This document shows, in pieces, positions 34,934-43,558 of a stretch of 64,000 nt of DNA. The notes beneath the pieces were generated by a model. The model ran no database searches, was not told where the DNA came from, and saw only the letters and a program-made list of their open reading frames with translations. Location: NCBI GenBank assembly GCA_965221465.1, contig OZ244892.1, positions 124,001-188,000 of the forward strand, read 5' to 3'. Source of the DNA: Azophilus sp965221465. Lineage in GTDB: Bacteria; Pseudomonadota; Gammaproteobacteria; Pseudomonadales; Azotimanducaceae. The translations under genes and the position numbers were made by a program. Positions within the stretch are counted from its first letter, which is position 1. Each line of letters starts with the position of its first letter.

Positions 34934-34949
34934 ATTAAATTAACCAATT
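34934..34949. promoter_or_regulatory. Degenerate copy of the recurring palindrome
   Basis: ATTAAATTAACCAATT matches AATTGATTAATCAATT at 12 of 16 positions, with the right half nearly perfect. It lies about 45 bp upstream of the CoA ligase start (34889, minus strand). It may be a weaker site of the same regulator. Confidence 0.35.
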
Positions 34950-35017
34950 GTTATATTACTGTTTCCGCCGGGACGGATTGCAGGCCCCGGCATGCCGAAG
35001 TTGGTGACGGATTCCGG

Positions 35018-36028
35018 TCAGGAGGCAGGCTCCTCGGCCCCATTGGCGAGAGGCAGGCTCCAGGCGCCGTCGAACTTGTAGCCGCGCAGCATGTCGACGA
35101 CTTCGATCTCCTCGACGCCGTCGATGGCGGGGATGCGCTCGGTGACGAGCGCCTGAAGTTCGGCGCGGGATGGGACCGTTGTCGACAAGGCCAGGTTCAT
35201 CCTGCCGGAGAGGGTAGCGAGCCCGATCACTTCGGGCATGTTCTCGAGCTGTTTCACGATGGCTGGCAGCCGGCAATAGTTCGCCTTGACATACACCTGG
35301 TGAACGTGACGATGCCCAAGTGCCCTCGGATTCACGATCGTCTGGTAGTTCAGCACGCCCGGCGATTTCTCGAGCTTTCGAAATGTCGTGCGCACCTGAC
35401 TTTCCGGGTAGTCGAGTCGGCGGGCAACTTCGCGCAGGCTCATGCGCCCGTCCCCGTGCAGCATGGCAAGCACGGCAAGTTCGCGCTTTGCATACAGTTC
35501 CGACAGCCGCGTGTCGGTCAATTCGCGGAGTCGTCGATCGAAATCGGGCTGAACCTCGACGATGGGGCCGCTATTGAGGCTGTGCTTGTAGTTGGACAGC
35601 ACGCTCCTGACATGCGCGGCCTTGATGGCGTCTATCGACGCGGCGATCGACGAGAGCAGTCGTTCTATTTCGGAGTTGTCGCGGCCGATCATGTGGAACA
35701 TGATCTGTTCCTGGTGAAGCTGAGTGCCGATGGTAATGATCTGTGGAATCCGTGCGAGTTCCGTGGCGACGGCGTGGCACGTATCGGGCTTTCCCGGTGC
35801 AACCTCCACGCTGCCGATGGCCAGTGCTTCGAAACCTGCGGCGCGGATGTCGGTGGAAGCAACCACGCGCACGACACCGATGTCCTTCAATTTCCTGATG
35901 CGGGCGCCAACGGTCGCGTTCGATACGCCGATCGCTTCGCCGATTCGCGTGTTCAGAACCGTGGGGTCGGCTCGAAGCATGTCGACGATCAGGCTGTCAC
36001 GCTCATCGGTCTGGTTATCCATTCTCAC
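35018..36028 (-). CDS. Double-length Lrp/AsnC-type transcriptional regulator
   Basis: A 336-residue protein, twice the normal Lrp length. The first half has an AsnC-type helix-turn-helix (IGEAIGVSNATVGARIRKLKDIGVV) followed by a RAM-like ligand domain (residues ~60-140); the second half repeats this (LREVARRLDYPESQVRTTFRKLEKSPGVL, then a second alpha/beta domain). Tandem Lrp proteins exist in several proteobacterial catabolic clusters. It is the only transcriptional regulator of recognised class in the central catabolic region, but Lrp sites are usually less palindromic than the 16-mers here. Start MRMDN or MDN. Confidence 0.8.
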   Translation of the reverse strand: MRMDNQTDERDSLIVDMLRADPTVLNTRIGEAIGVSNATVGARIRKLKDIGVVRVVASTDIRAAGFEALAIGSVEVAPGKPDTCHAVATELARIPQIITIGTQLHQEQIMFHMIGRDNSEIERLLSSIAASIDAIKAAHVRSVLSNYKHSLNSGPIVEVQPDFDRRLRELTDTRLSELYAKRELAVLAMLHGDGRMSLREVARRLDYPESQVRTTFRKLEKSPGVLNYQTIVNPRALGHRHVHQVYVKANYCRLPAIVKQLENMPEVIGLATLSGRMNLALSTTVPSRAELQALVTERIPAIDGVEEIEVVDMLRGYKFDGAWSLPLANGAEEPAS

Positions 36029-36383
36029 TCTATTCTTCTGGCGATCGGGTCAGCGGCACACATGGTATAGGGCGCTCTGCCCAGTCACAAATCGGTCAGC
36101 GGTCAAAGGCTCGACCAAACATCGTATTTCATTAAATTGTCAATTCCGCTGCAAATTCAACAAAAAAATACGCCAAAAGTCCCCATTCTCCGAATTTTCC
36201 TACACTTGACAGAAATTTCGTGATCGGTTAAGAACTTCTGGACTTTGGGTGTGGTTCGCGGCAACGGATTTGGTGGCTGGAGATGCAAGGGCGTTGAACC
36301 ATCAGTGCCGTATGGCTGGTATCGTTGCAGCCACGCAACCAAACCATTGGCAGCCAAGCCACGGTGACGATTGAGGAGAGACC
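36029..36383. other. Divergent intergenic region
   Basis: No gene seen in these 355 bases. Half of the recurring palindrome (TGTCAATT) lies at 36138-36145, about 110 bp upstream of the regulator; its left half is degenerate. A GAGGAGAG ribosome-binding site precedes the VOC gene. Confidence 0.45.
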
Positions 36384-36866
36384 ATGCGTTTTCACCATGT
36401 CTGCATATGCGTTAGCGATCTGGAGAAGTCACTCGAGATGTGGACCGAGCTGTTCGATTTTACCGTCCAGATTCGGTTCTGTTCACCGGGAGATGCGGGA
36501 CCGACAGGGTTTGACGAGAGCAAGCTCGATGAAATGGAGGCGATGCTGGGTCGCCGCGATGCGGTCATCGATTGTGCGCTGCTCACCTCGCCCGATGGCG
36601 CAATGCTCGAGGTGCAGCAGGCGCTCAATCCCGTCGTTCGCAGGACTCCGGAAGAGTACAATTCCTATTTCGTAACCGGCATGCGCGAACTTGCCTTCCG
36701 GGTCGACGGCATCGACGGCTGGTTCGAAAAAGTGAAGGCGGCCGGCTTCCAGCCGACGACGGATGCAGTCTGGGATTTCGGCGAGAACGCGCGGTCGTTC
36801 CTGTTCTACGACGACGACGATATTCGCATCCAACTATGGGAGGATGCGAACACCGGCTGGATGTAA
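36384..36866 (+). CDS. VOC (glyoxalase/dioxygenase) family protein
   Basis: A 160-residue vicinal-oxygen-chelate protein with two betaalphabetabetabeta units: RFHHVCICVSDLEKSLEMWTELFDFTV at the N-terminus and ELAFRVDGIDGWFEKVKAAGFQP in the second half, ending RSFLFYDDDDIRIQLWE. His5 or His6, the glutamate in MLEVQQ and Glu in QLWED are likely metal ligands. The family includes lyases, isomerases and dioxygenases; nothing here chooses among them. It is followed at 9 bp by a truncated luciferase-like gene. Confidence 0.85.
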   Translation: MRFHHVCICVSDLEKSLEMWTELFDFTVQIRFCSPGDAGPTGFDESKLDEMEAMLGRRDAVIDCALLTSPDGAMLEVQQALNPVVRRTPEEYNSYFVTGMRELAFRVDGIDGWFEKVKAAGFQPTTDAVWDFGENARSFLFYDDDDIRIQLWEDANTGWM

Positions 36867-36875
36867 ACGGAGCAG

Positions 36876-37064
36876 ATGTTGATGATCGAGCCGCGCCCAA
36901 AGCAACTCATTCCACTGTGGCTGGGTGGCAATTCCGAGATGGCCATGATGCGTGCGGTGCAGTTGGCGGACGGCTGGCAGCCGAGCATCGCTCCTTCGGA
37001 AGCAGCACGACGGTTGGCGGTTGCCGGATATCGCCGGGGCTGCTTAGTAGCCTATTTTTCCTAG
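36876..37064 (+). pseudogene. Truncated luciferase-like (LLM) oxidoreductase fragment
   Basis: The 62 codons contain EPRPKQLIPLWLGGNSEMAM and MRAVQLADGWQPSIAPSEAAR, the middle of LLM-class flavin/F420 oxidoreductases (P.P.WiGG...A...A...adGW). Both the N-terminal and C-terminal thirds are missing, and the frame ends where the opposite gene (37044-38024) stops. A non-functional remnant. Confidence 0.7.
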
Positions 37065-38024
37065 TTGGCCAACTCCATCCTCGTAGATTGCGTTGACGGC
37101 GGGGGAGGGCAGGCGCGTGCCTGCGCACGGATTGATTGATCGCTCCATGTTGGCAACGCCTCTCTTTTCGCCGTTGACGGTGAGGACGAACGCGGTTTCA
37201 CAGAGGTAGAGCTCATCCAGGGTCACAATGGTTGACCCCATCAGATTCGAAAACTCGAGATCGAACCTTTTGCCGTCGGTGGTTTCGACATAGCCCGAGA
37301 CGCGGACGAAGCTGACTCCGTCGATGTCCATCCACGGGTAGAGCTTCCACGCCTTGATGGGCGTTACTGACCCATGTTCCGCAACGTAACCCAGTTTGCG
37401 CGGCGCCTCGCCGTGAACGGTGCCCGCAGTCACGAAAAACGAGAATTCATCGCCGATCGTGCCGTTGGACCACGTGGTGCATTGGAGGCTGGCCACGTCC
37501 CGCGCCCCCCATGTGTGGTCGCGGTGGCCGAAGCCGGATACCTCGATGGTTCGGCCCCCAACCCTGAGCGTTCCGCTCGCCCTCCCGGCTGCCTCCACGT
37601 GACCGGACCCGACTTCTCCGAGCATCGCCTTGGCATCTTCGCCAGCGACTATCTCGTCGAAAGAGACCGCCCGATGCAGATCTTCCAATTGCAGGTCCAG
37701 GCGCATATCGTCCTGATCTGCCTCGCATGCGAGGCCGCCCTGCCCGAGGTGTTGAAAACTCAAGCCTTCAACGGAGTATTTCCCATCTGCCCTCATTTCC
37801 GCGGAAAAGCGAACTTCGCTGCTCACCCTCCGGGTATAGCGGCCGGTGTCGTCGATGATCGCGTTCCAGATGTGCGCGTTTTTTCGATTGGGTTGATGCG
37901 CGATGCGGTGAAATCCGCTGATCCGCTGCTCGGGATCAGCCCACCAGAACCACTGGGATTCGTTCCAACTCGTCTCCGGGCCGGCTGCCCCGGGCGAGTC
38001 AGGTTCTTTTGCGTTGCGAGTCAT
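37044..38024 (-). CDS. DUF7064/DUF7065-like lipocalin-type protein
   Basis: A 326-residue protein with the pattern seen in this family, which is related to hydroxyneurosporene synthase/tocopherol cyclase-like lipocalins: SWNESQWFWWADPEQRISGFHRI at the start, HLGQGG, GHRDHTWGARDV (conserved acid-His cluster) and an antiparallel-sheet-rich C-terminus. These proteins are common in hydrocarbon and steroid catabolic clusters, often beside APH-like kinases, and their activity is unknown. Start 38024 follows GGAGG. Directly upstream is the collapsed remnant of an APH-like gene. Confidence 0.65.
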   Translation of the reverse strand: MTRNAKEPDSPGAAGPETSWNESQWFWWADPEQRISGFHRIAHQPNRKNAHIWNAIIDDTGRYTRRVSSEVRFSAEMRADGKYSVEGLSFQHLGQGGLACEADQDDMRLDLQLEDLHRAVSFDEIVAGEDAKAMLGEVGSGHVEAAGRASGTLRVGGRTIEVSGFGHRDHTWGARDVASLQCTTWSNGTIGDEFSFFVTAGTVHGEAPRKLGYVAEHGSVTPIKAWKLYPWMDIDGVSFVRVSGYVETTDGKRFDLEFSNLMGSTIVTLDELYLCETAFVLTVNGEKRGVANMERSINPCAGTRLPSPAVNAIYEDGVGQLGKIGY

Positions 38025-38041
38025 GCAAAACCTCCATTTGG

Positions 38042-38214
38042 CTACCAGAATCCATTGTTCATGATGTCGCCCAGCAGGACCAGCGGTGAGAAATCGGGGC
38101 TGTCCATCGTCTAAACTTGCTTGCGCACCAAGTCGCAAATCGGTCGTGATAACGGCTCAGATCACGGTCTTGGCCTTTTCTCCCCATAGTGAATGTGGGA
38201 TCGATTTCTTCCAT
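38042..38214 (-). pseudogene. APH-like kinase gene with large internal deletion
   Basis: The first 34 codons (MEEIDPTFTMGRKGQDRDLS, YHDRFATWCASKF) align with the start of the intact kinase at 52998-54092 (MEEIELSYTTGRKAQDRDLS, HRDRFAAWCATRF). The next codons, in a different frame, give SPDFSPLVLLGDIM and NNGFW, matching its end (SPVFSPLILLEEIMENRLW). Nearly 1 kb between is missing. It is a clean internal-deletion pseudogene of a paralogue. Confidence 0.85.
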
Positions 38215-38463
38215 TGCTGACCCCCTCGAAGCCCCCTATTGGATCAGCAGATTGCACGAGGCTTCCGGCCATGGAGACATTGACTTTCATAATTTTCTAG
38301 TGCTGCGAAAACAGCAAAATAAGATTGAACCATTGACCGGAATCTAGCACACATTTCTGTCGAAGGCGACAATGAGTGCAAAAGTGTGAAAATGGCAGTT
38401 TACACCGACCCATATCGTGGCTAACATCGGTGAATTCACGCAACCAAGCCAATGGGAGTGCCC

Positions 38464-39732
38464 ATGGAGCCGGAGGACTTTAAGGAGGGCCCGCTCAATG
38501 CCGAAAAGCTGGTGGCGGCCATAGATCCGGATTACTGGCAGGAATTTGGGTTCCCTCATCCCCTGTTCGATCGGCTCAGAAAGGAAGCGCCGATTATCCA
38601 TGTCGATCATCCAGACATCGAGCCCCACTGGGCCGTGAGCCTAAACAAGGATATACGCGAGATTTCTCGCAACCCCTCAGTGTTCAGCAATGTCGGCACG
38701 CTCAGCTTGAATCTGCGGGATGCGTCGGGAAGCAGTGGTGGAGGTGACATCAAGCCGACGCTGCTCAACATGGATCCGCCGGATCACAATGAGCACAGGG
38801 GGATCGTGGCTCAGCGTTTCCAGATGGCTGAGGTCATAAAACGTGACGATCCTTTTCTCGCGGCTTCCGTTCGAGAAATCTTGGATGAATTCATGGGTGA
38901 CGCTGGTGTGTGCGCGGGGGATTTCGTGCAGCCCGCGCAACGACTGTCGATTGCTGCCGTCGGTCGAGTGTTGGGCCTGCCCGAAGAGCATTGGGAGCAG
39001 GCGTTTGTGTTCGCCAACGCGGTTGCCGCCAACTCTGATCCAGAATTTATGTTGGGCGAATCGGCAGGAAGTTCCATCGCGGCGGCTCACGCTGGACTGT
39101 TCGAGATCTTTGCGCCGCTCATCGAAGCTCGACGAAGGACGCCTCAAGACGATCTCGTCACGGTTCTTGCGCACGCTGAATCTGAGGAAATCGACTTCGC
39201 GCAACTTGTCATTCATGCCGTGCTGATCCTGCTCGGTGGGGTGGAAACAACGCGCAACGTTATGGGCGTTGGCTTGGTGGAGCTTATTCGTCAACCGGAG
39301 ATCATGCACCGGCTCATCCAAGATTTGGATCAGATGCCGCTCGCCGTGGAAGAGATGATTCGGTGGACAGCACCGCTCGGTCACATGTGTCGAACCGTCA
39401 GGAAGGACGTTTCCGTTTCTGGAACAAGATTCCGTGAAGGTGACGTACTGGCACTCTTCTGGCCTTCAGCCTGCCGCGATGAGTCGCTGTTTGATGATCC
39501 GCATGTCTTCCGGATCGACAGAAAGCCGAATCCGCATTTGGCATTCGGCGTTGCACAGCATCTGTGTCTGGGTCGAGTGCTGGCCCGACGTCAGATCATC
39601 GCGATGTTCAATGAACTGCTGCCCAGGCTCGCTGAGTGCGAACTTGCCGGTCCATTGCGGCGGGCCAGGATGCTGATCAACGGATACACGGAAATTCCGC
39701 TTCGCTATCGGCTCACGCCCGCTGTGAGTTGA
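38464..39732 (+). CDS. Cytochrome P450 monooxygenase
   Basis: A 422-residue soluble P450: LLGGVETTRN (I-helix), VEEMIRW (ExxR) and heme loop FGVAQHLCLGRVLARR, in which the usual second glycine is alanine. The ATG at 38464 has GGGAG five bases upstream; 38452 is an alternative start four codons earlier. The coding sequence uses more A/T-ending codons than its neighbours, a hint of different origin. It opens an eight-gene operon, eight bases before the CoA ligase. No ferredoxin lies in this operon, so the one at 15077 may be shared. Confidence 0.9.
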   Translation: MEPEDFKEGPLNAEKLVAAIDPDYWQEFGFPHPLFDRLRKEAPIIHVDHPDIEPHWAVSLNKDIREISRNPSVFSNVGTLSLNLRDASGSSGGGDIKPTLLNMDPPDHNEHRGIVAQRFQMAEVIKRDDPFLAASVREILDEFMGDAGVCAGDFVQPAQRLSIAAVGRVLGLPEEHWEQAFVFANAVAANSDPEFMLGESAGSSIAAAHAGLFEIFAPLIEARRRTPQDDLVTVLAHAESEEIDFAQLVIHAVLILLGGVETTRNVMGVGLVELIRQPEIMHRLIQDLDQMPLAVEEMIRWTAPLGHMCRTVRKDVSVSGTRFREGDVLALFWPSACRDESLFDDPHVFRIDRKPNPHLAFGVAQHLCLGRVLARRQIIAMFNELLPRLAECELAGPLRRARMLINGYTEIPLRYRLTPAVS

Positions 39733-39740
39733 GTACTCGA

Positions 39741-41360
39741 GTGAGCATTCCCGATTCGCTTCCATTCACGGAGACCACGGCTGGTGCGATAGGCTGGCTG
39801 AGCCAGCATCATGGCGGCAGCAAGATGCTCATCGAAGAGGGTCGCGTCGCTACCTTCAGCGAAGTTGATCGTGCCTCCGCCGATCTCGCCAAGGCTCTGC
39901 TGTCAAGCGGCGTGGGCAAGGGCAGCCGCATCGCCTTCCTGTTTCCCAATGGCATCGACTTTGCCAAGGTCTTTTTTGCGATCACGCGGATAGGCGCGAT
40001 CGCGATTCCAGTCAACACCTTCTACAAGGCCCCTGAGCTGATCTGGCAGTTGAAGCATTGCGACGCCCGGATGCTCGTCACCACAGACCGCTATCTTCGC
40101 AACGACTATCTCGCGAGGTTGGAAGAGGGCCTTGTCGGCCTGGCCGGCCAGGGCGATGAAGTTCTCCTTGAATCAACGCCCTGGCTCAGAAAAGTGGTGA
40201 TGCGCGCCACCGGCGGGCGGGTACCGGCCTGGGCCGAGGAAATTGAGGCGTTCACGAGCCTGGGCGCGTCCGTCAGTGACTCAATGCTCCGCGCGGTTGA
40301 ATCAGCTGTGGTGCCGGCCGACCAGCTTTGCGTGCTCTACACATCGGGGAGTTCGGCAACTCCCAAGGGTGTTGTGCACAGCCACGGTGCGTTGTTGCGC
40401 CGCACGGCATCGGTTGGTGCGGATTTCGGCATCGGCCCCGATGACATCGTTTACAACCCAAGCCCCTTTTTCTGGACCGGAGGTCTCTCCAACGGCTTGC
40501 TCTCCACGGTCTTGAACGCAGGTGCCGTCATGACGGAAGAGAGGTTCGATGCGCCCCGCACATTGGATCGACTCGAGAAACACCGCGTCACCGTTGCCGT
40601 CGGCTGGCCTCACTTCGCGACGGCACTGCGTGCGGTCCCGGATTTTGCGGAACGTGATTTGAGCGCACTGCGCGGCGGCATCCTTGCGCCTCTGCTGCTT
40701 GGCAATGAACTCGGCGACCCTGGTTTGACGGCCACGGGCATCGGCATGACCGAGTCCGTGGCGCAGCACACCTATGGTGAAAAGGATCCTTTGCCGGAGT
40801 CTCTCCGGGGTGCCTATGGTCGGCCAGCGCCCGGTATAGAACAGATGATCGTCGATGTGGATACCGGCCTTGCGGTGCCGGATGGGCAGGAAGGCGAGCT
40901 TTGCATCAGGGGGTACTCGGTGATGCAGGGCTACTACAAGAAAGAGCGTGAGGAGACGTTCCGAGCAGACGGATTCTTTGCCACTGGCGACCTCGGCGTC
41001 ATCAGGGACGGTTTCTATTTCTTTACCGGTCGCAGGGGTGACATGGTGAAGACCGGCGGCGCGAATGTCAGCCCAGCGGAAGTGCGCAATGCCATGCTCG
41101 GCATTGAGGGTGTGCAGGAATGTTTCATCTCCGGTTTGCCCGATCCGGACAAGGGGGAGGTTGTCGCGGCGGCGGTGGTTGTCCACCCGCAAGCAGATTT
41201 GACTGCGGAGACAGTGCGTTCAGAGCTAGAGGCGGTGCTCTCCAGTTTCAAGGTGCCGCAGGTCTTGAAACTAATGTATCCGAGCGACATACCCATGTTA
41301 CCGACCGATAAAGTGGATCGGCGGGCGATCATTGGCCTGCTCCGGCAACAGGCTGGCTAG
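39741..41360 (+). CDS. Acyl-CoA synthetase/ligase (AMP-binding)
   Basis: A 539-residue ANL enzyme starting at GTG 39741 (MSIPDSLPFTETT), eight bases after the P450. Motifs: YTSGSSATPKGVVHSH (ATP loop), GIGMTESVAQHT, GYYKKEREETFRADGFFATGDLG (hinge) and PTDKVDRRAI with the catalytic lysine. It is a paralogue of the ligase at 62023-63624, sharing VGKGSRIAFLFPNGIDFAKV- and GYSVMQGYYK-type segments, and less close to the ligases at 33312 and 44727. It probably activates the acid produced after P450 attack. Confidence 0.92.
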   Translation: MSIPDSLPFTETTAGAIGWLSQHHGGSKMLIEEGRVATFSEVDRASADLAKALLSSGVGKGSRIAFLFPNGIDFAKVFFAITRIGAIAIPVNTFYKAPELIWQLKHCDARMLVTTDRYLRNDYLARLEEGLVGLAGQGDEVLLESTPWLRKVVMRATGGRVPAWAEEIEAFTSLGASVSDSMLRAVESAVVPADQLCVLYTSGSSATPKGVVHSHGALLRRTASVGADFGIGPDDIVYNPSPFFWTGGLSNGLLSTVLNAGAVMTEERFDAPRTLDRLEKHRVTVAVGWPHFATALRAVPDFAERDLSALRGGILAPLLLGNELGDPGLTATGIGMTESVAQHTYGEKDPLPESLRGAYGRPAPGIEQMIVDVDTGLAVPDGQEGELCIRGYSVMQGYYKKEREETFRADGFFATGDLGVIRDGFYFFTGRRGDMVKTGGANVSPAEVRNAMLGIEGVQECFISGLPDPDKGEVVAAAVVVHPQADLTAETVRSELEAVLSSFKVPQVLKLMYPSDIPMLPTDKVDRRAIIGLLRQQAG

Positions 41361-41394
41361 AACGAATGGCCGCAAATGCGGCAGGAGGTGCAAA

Positions 41395-41868
41395 TTGGCG
41401 AAGCAAAGAAAACGTATCGCTTTGAGTGAGGACGAAGCCTGGGCGTTCGTTGCCGAACAACGAGACATGCACGTGGCGACCATCAACAAGGACGGCACGC
41501 CACATCTGACCACGAACTGGTTTGCGATGCCTCGGGAACGGCAGATCGCCTTCAACTCCTATGAGGGTTCCCAGAAAGTCGTCAATCTGCGGCGGGATCC
41601 GCGCATCACGTTGCTCTTTGCGGATGGCGAGACCTACGGCGAACTGCGCGGCGTCTCCATCAAGGGCCGTGTGAGATTCACGGATGACGCTAATGAGAAT
41701 CTACAGGTTTTACGGGCTATTGCAGAAAGAAACATGGCGTACACGGAAACGCGGCTAACGGGGGGTGCAACCCCGGAGAAAACGTCTGTCAAGCGAACCT
41801 GCATGATCGTTGAAGCAGATCGGATCATCAGTTGGGACCACCGCAAACTGGCTGAGAACACAGGTTAG
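41395..41868 (+). CDS. PNPOx-type (pyridoxamine 5'-phosphate oxidase fold) flavin/F420 protein
   Basis: A 157-residue split-beta-barrel protein: RKRIALSEDEAWAFVAEQRDMHVATINKDGTPHLTTNWFA, the characteristic first sheet, then SQKVVNLRRDPRITLLFADG and SIKGRVRF. Such proteins bind FMN or F420 and reduce small molecules or heme. The start is a TTG at 41395 because AGGAGGT lies at the right distance; the longer ATG frame upstream is basic and cysteine-rich. Second-last cofactor role in the operon is unclear. F420 use would be unusual in this organism type and is not shown. Confidence 0.8.
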   Translation: MAKQRKRIALSEDEAWAFVAEQRDMHVATINKDGTPHLTTNWFAMPRERQIAFNSYEGSQKVVNLRRDPRITLLFADGETYGELRGVSIKGRVRFTDDANENLQVLRAIAERNMAYTETRLTGGATPEKTSVKRTCMIVEADRIISWDHRKLAENTG

Positions 41869-41978
41869 ACATCGAACGAGGCGATGCCTCAGACCGACAA
41901 GCGGGCGGTCGCCGGGCGCAAAAGTTGATTCTTTCGACAGCCTTGCCCCGCGATCGAGAACACAAGAGGAGAACTCCA

Positions 41979-43160
41979 ATGCGTAATGTTGATGAGAACA
42001 ATCAATGGCGGCTCGAAACGCCGGGAGCGGACGGCTGGGCGAAGAGCGTGTGGCCGGATTCCGACAACAAGTACACGATGATTTCCTGTGACAGCCATGC
42101 AGTGGAACCCGTGGACTTGCTCGCCAAGCGGGTGGACAGCCGATTTCATGATCGATTGCCCCGTGTTCGAGTCGATGAAGACGGGTCGAAGTGGCACATC
42201 GTCGAGGGCATGGAACCCGCCCGCTGGATTATGAACAACGAAGACCTGTCGGGTGAGGATCGAGAGCGCAACGCGGTCGGCGGTGACCCGGAAGAGCGGC
42301 TGCGCCACCAGCAACGGGATGGCGTGGATGGGGAGATTATCTTTCCGAACAAGTTCACCGTGATCTTTGCAACGCGCGACCCGGAGTTCGCCTTCGCCCA
42401 GGCGCGCGCCTACAACGACTGGGCGTGGGAAACCTACGGGCCGCACGTGCATCGACTGTCGCCGATGGCATTGATACCGACGATGGACATCGATATGGCC
42501 ATCGATGAGATCGAGCGGACCAGGCGGCTGGGCTTCCGAGGCGTAACGATTCCGGTCAGGCCGATCTACGGCAGCACCTCCGCGCGGGAAGCCCATTACC
42601 ACCGCCCCGAATACGACCGGCTCTGGGCCTGCTTGCAGGACTCGGGGTTTCCGGTCACCGCTCACGTGGGCACGGGAAAGGATCCGCGAACGACGAGGGG
42701 CCGGGGCGGCGCGGTCACCAATTACGTGGCACACGCATTGGCACCATCCGTGGAGTTCATGTCACTGCTGTGCTCGTCCGGGGTCTTGGAGAGATTTCCC
42801 GGATTGAGGGTCGTGTCCGTGGAAAGCGGGGTGGGCTGGTTTCCCTGGTGCGGCCAGGCCATGGACGAGGCCTACCGCAAACACCACATGTGGTCCTTTC
42901 CCAAGCTCGAGCACCTGCCGAGCGACTATCTCAAGACCCAGTGTTTTGCGACTTTCATGGAAGATCCGGTGGGATTGAGTCTCGCGGAGGAGTTCGGGTA
43001 CTCGGAATCGATGCTCTGGTCAAACGACTATCCGCACCAGGAGGGCACTTGGCCGCATTCGGCGCAAGCGATAGAGCGGCAAATGAACCGATTGTCGGAA
43101 GCGACCCGGGCCAAAATTCTGGGGGAAACGGCGAAGGCGCTCTTTGGGTTTGACGTCTAG
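41979..43160 (+). CDS. Amidohydrolase-2 (ACMSD-like) family metal hydrolase/decarboxylase
   Basis: A 393-residue TIM-barrel enzyme. SCDSHAVEP supplies the first ligand pair, TAHVGTGKDP the next histidine and LWSNDYPHQEGTWPHS the C-terminal aspartate region; these match the amidohydrolase-2 family of decarboxylases and hydrolases. The start MRNVDENNQ at 41979 has AAGAGGAG. Homologues are abundant in aromatic and steroid catabolic clusters; C-C bond hydrolysis or decarboxylation of a ring-cleavage product is plausible. The shorter paralogue near 60170 is broken. Confidence 0.9.
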   Translation: MRNVDENNQWRLETPGADGWAKSVWPDSDNKYTMISCDSHAVEPVDLLAKRVDSRFHDRLPRVRVDEDGSKWHIVEGMEPARWIMNNEDLSGEDRERNAVGGDPEERLRHQQRDGVDGEIIFPNKFTVIFATRDPEFAFAQARAYNDWAWETYGPHVHRLSPMALIPTMDIDMAIDEIERTRRLGFRGVTIPVRPIYGSTSAREAHYHRPEYDRLWACLQDSGFPVTAHVGTGKDPRTTRGRGGAVTNYVAHALAPSVEFMSLLCSSGVLERFPGLRVVSVESGVGWFPWCGQAMDEAYRKHHMWSFPKLEHLPSDYLKTQCFATFMEDPVGLSLAEEFGYSESMLWSNDYPHQEGTWPHSAQAIERQMNRLSEATRAKILGETAKALFGFDV

Positions 43161-43169
43161 TTTTCCGGG

Positions 43170-43556
43170 TTGGCGAAAGTGTCGATCAGCGACGACAGCG
43201 ACCTGTTCTGGGCCGGTTTGAACGAGCGAAGGTTGCTCTTTCAAACCTGCAGGGCGTGCGGTGCGCATCGCTTTCCTTTTCGGATGTCCTGCTCGTGCTG
43301 CGGGTCTTTCGAGAAAGACCTGACTGAATCCAAGGGTTGCGGATTCGTCTATTCCTATACGGTCGTTGAAAGGCCCTTGCTGCCGGGATTCGATGAACCC
43401 TACACGGTGGTGCTGGTGGAGGTGGACGAAGGCGTTCGCTACTTGGGTTTGTACGCTGGCGACCTGGATCCATCCAGGCTCATCGGGTCGCGCGTACGCG
43501 CTCGCCTGAATCCTGACCAACGCGTGGCGGTCTCCTTTGCGCCTGAAGGTGGCTGA
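43170..43556 (+). CDS. DUF35 / OB-fold zinc-ribbon protein (ChsH2-C-like)
   Basis: A 128-residue protein with a rubredoxin-like zinc ribbon (Cys27, Cys30, Cys41, Cys44: CRACG, CSCCG) and a DUF35 OB-fold (FVYSYTVVERPLLPGF, YTVVLVEVDE). Partners are thiolase-like enzymes, which it helps bind CoA substrates. Here the thiolase gene follows two bases later, the arrangement seen for acyl-CoA aldolases of steroid side-chain breakdown (Ltp2 with the DUF35 domain of ChsH2). Start is TTG 43170, GTG 43179 is an alternative. Confidence 0.85.
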   Translation: MAKVSISDDSDLFWAGLNERRLLFQTCRACGAHRFPFRMSCSCCGSFEKDLTESKGCGFVYSYTVVERPLLPGFDEPYTVVLVEVDEGVRYLGLYAGDLDPSRLIGSRVRARLNPDQRVAVSFAPEGG

Positions 43557-43558
43557 AG

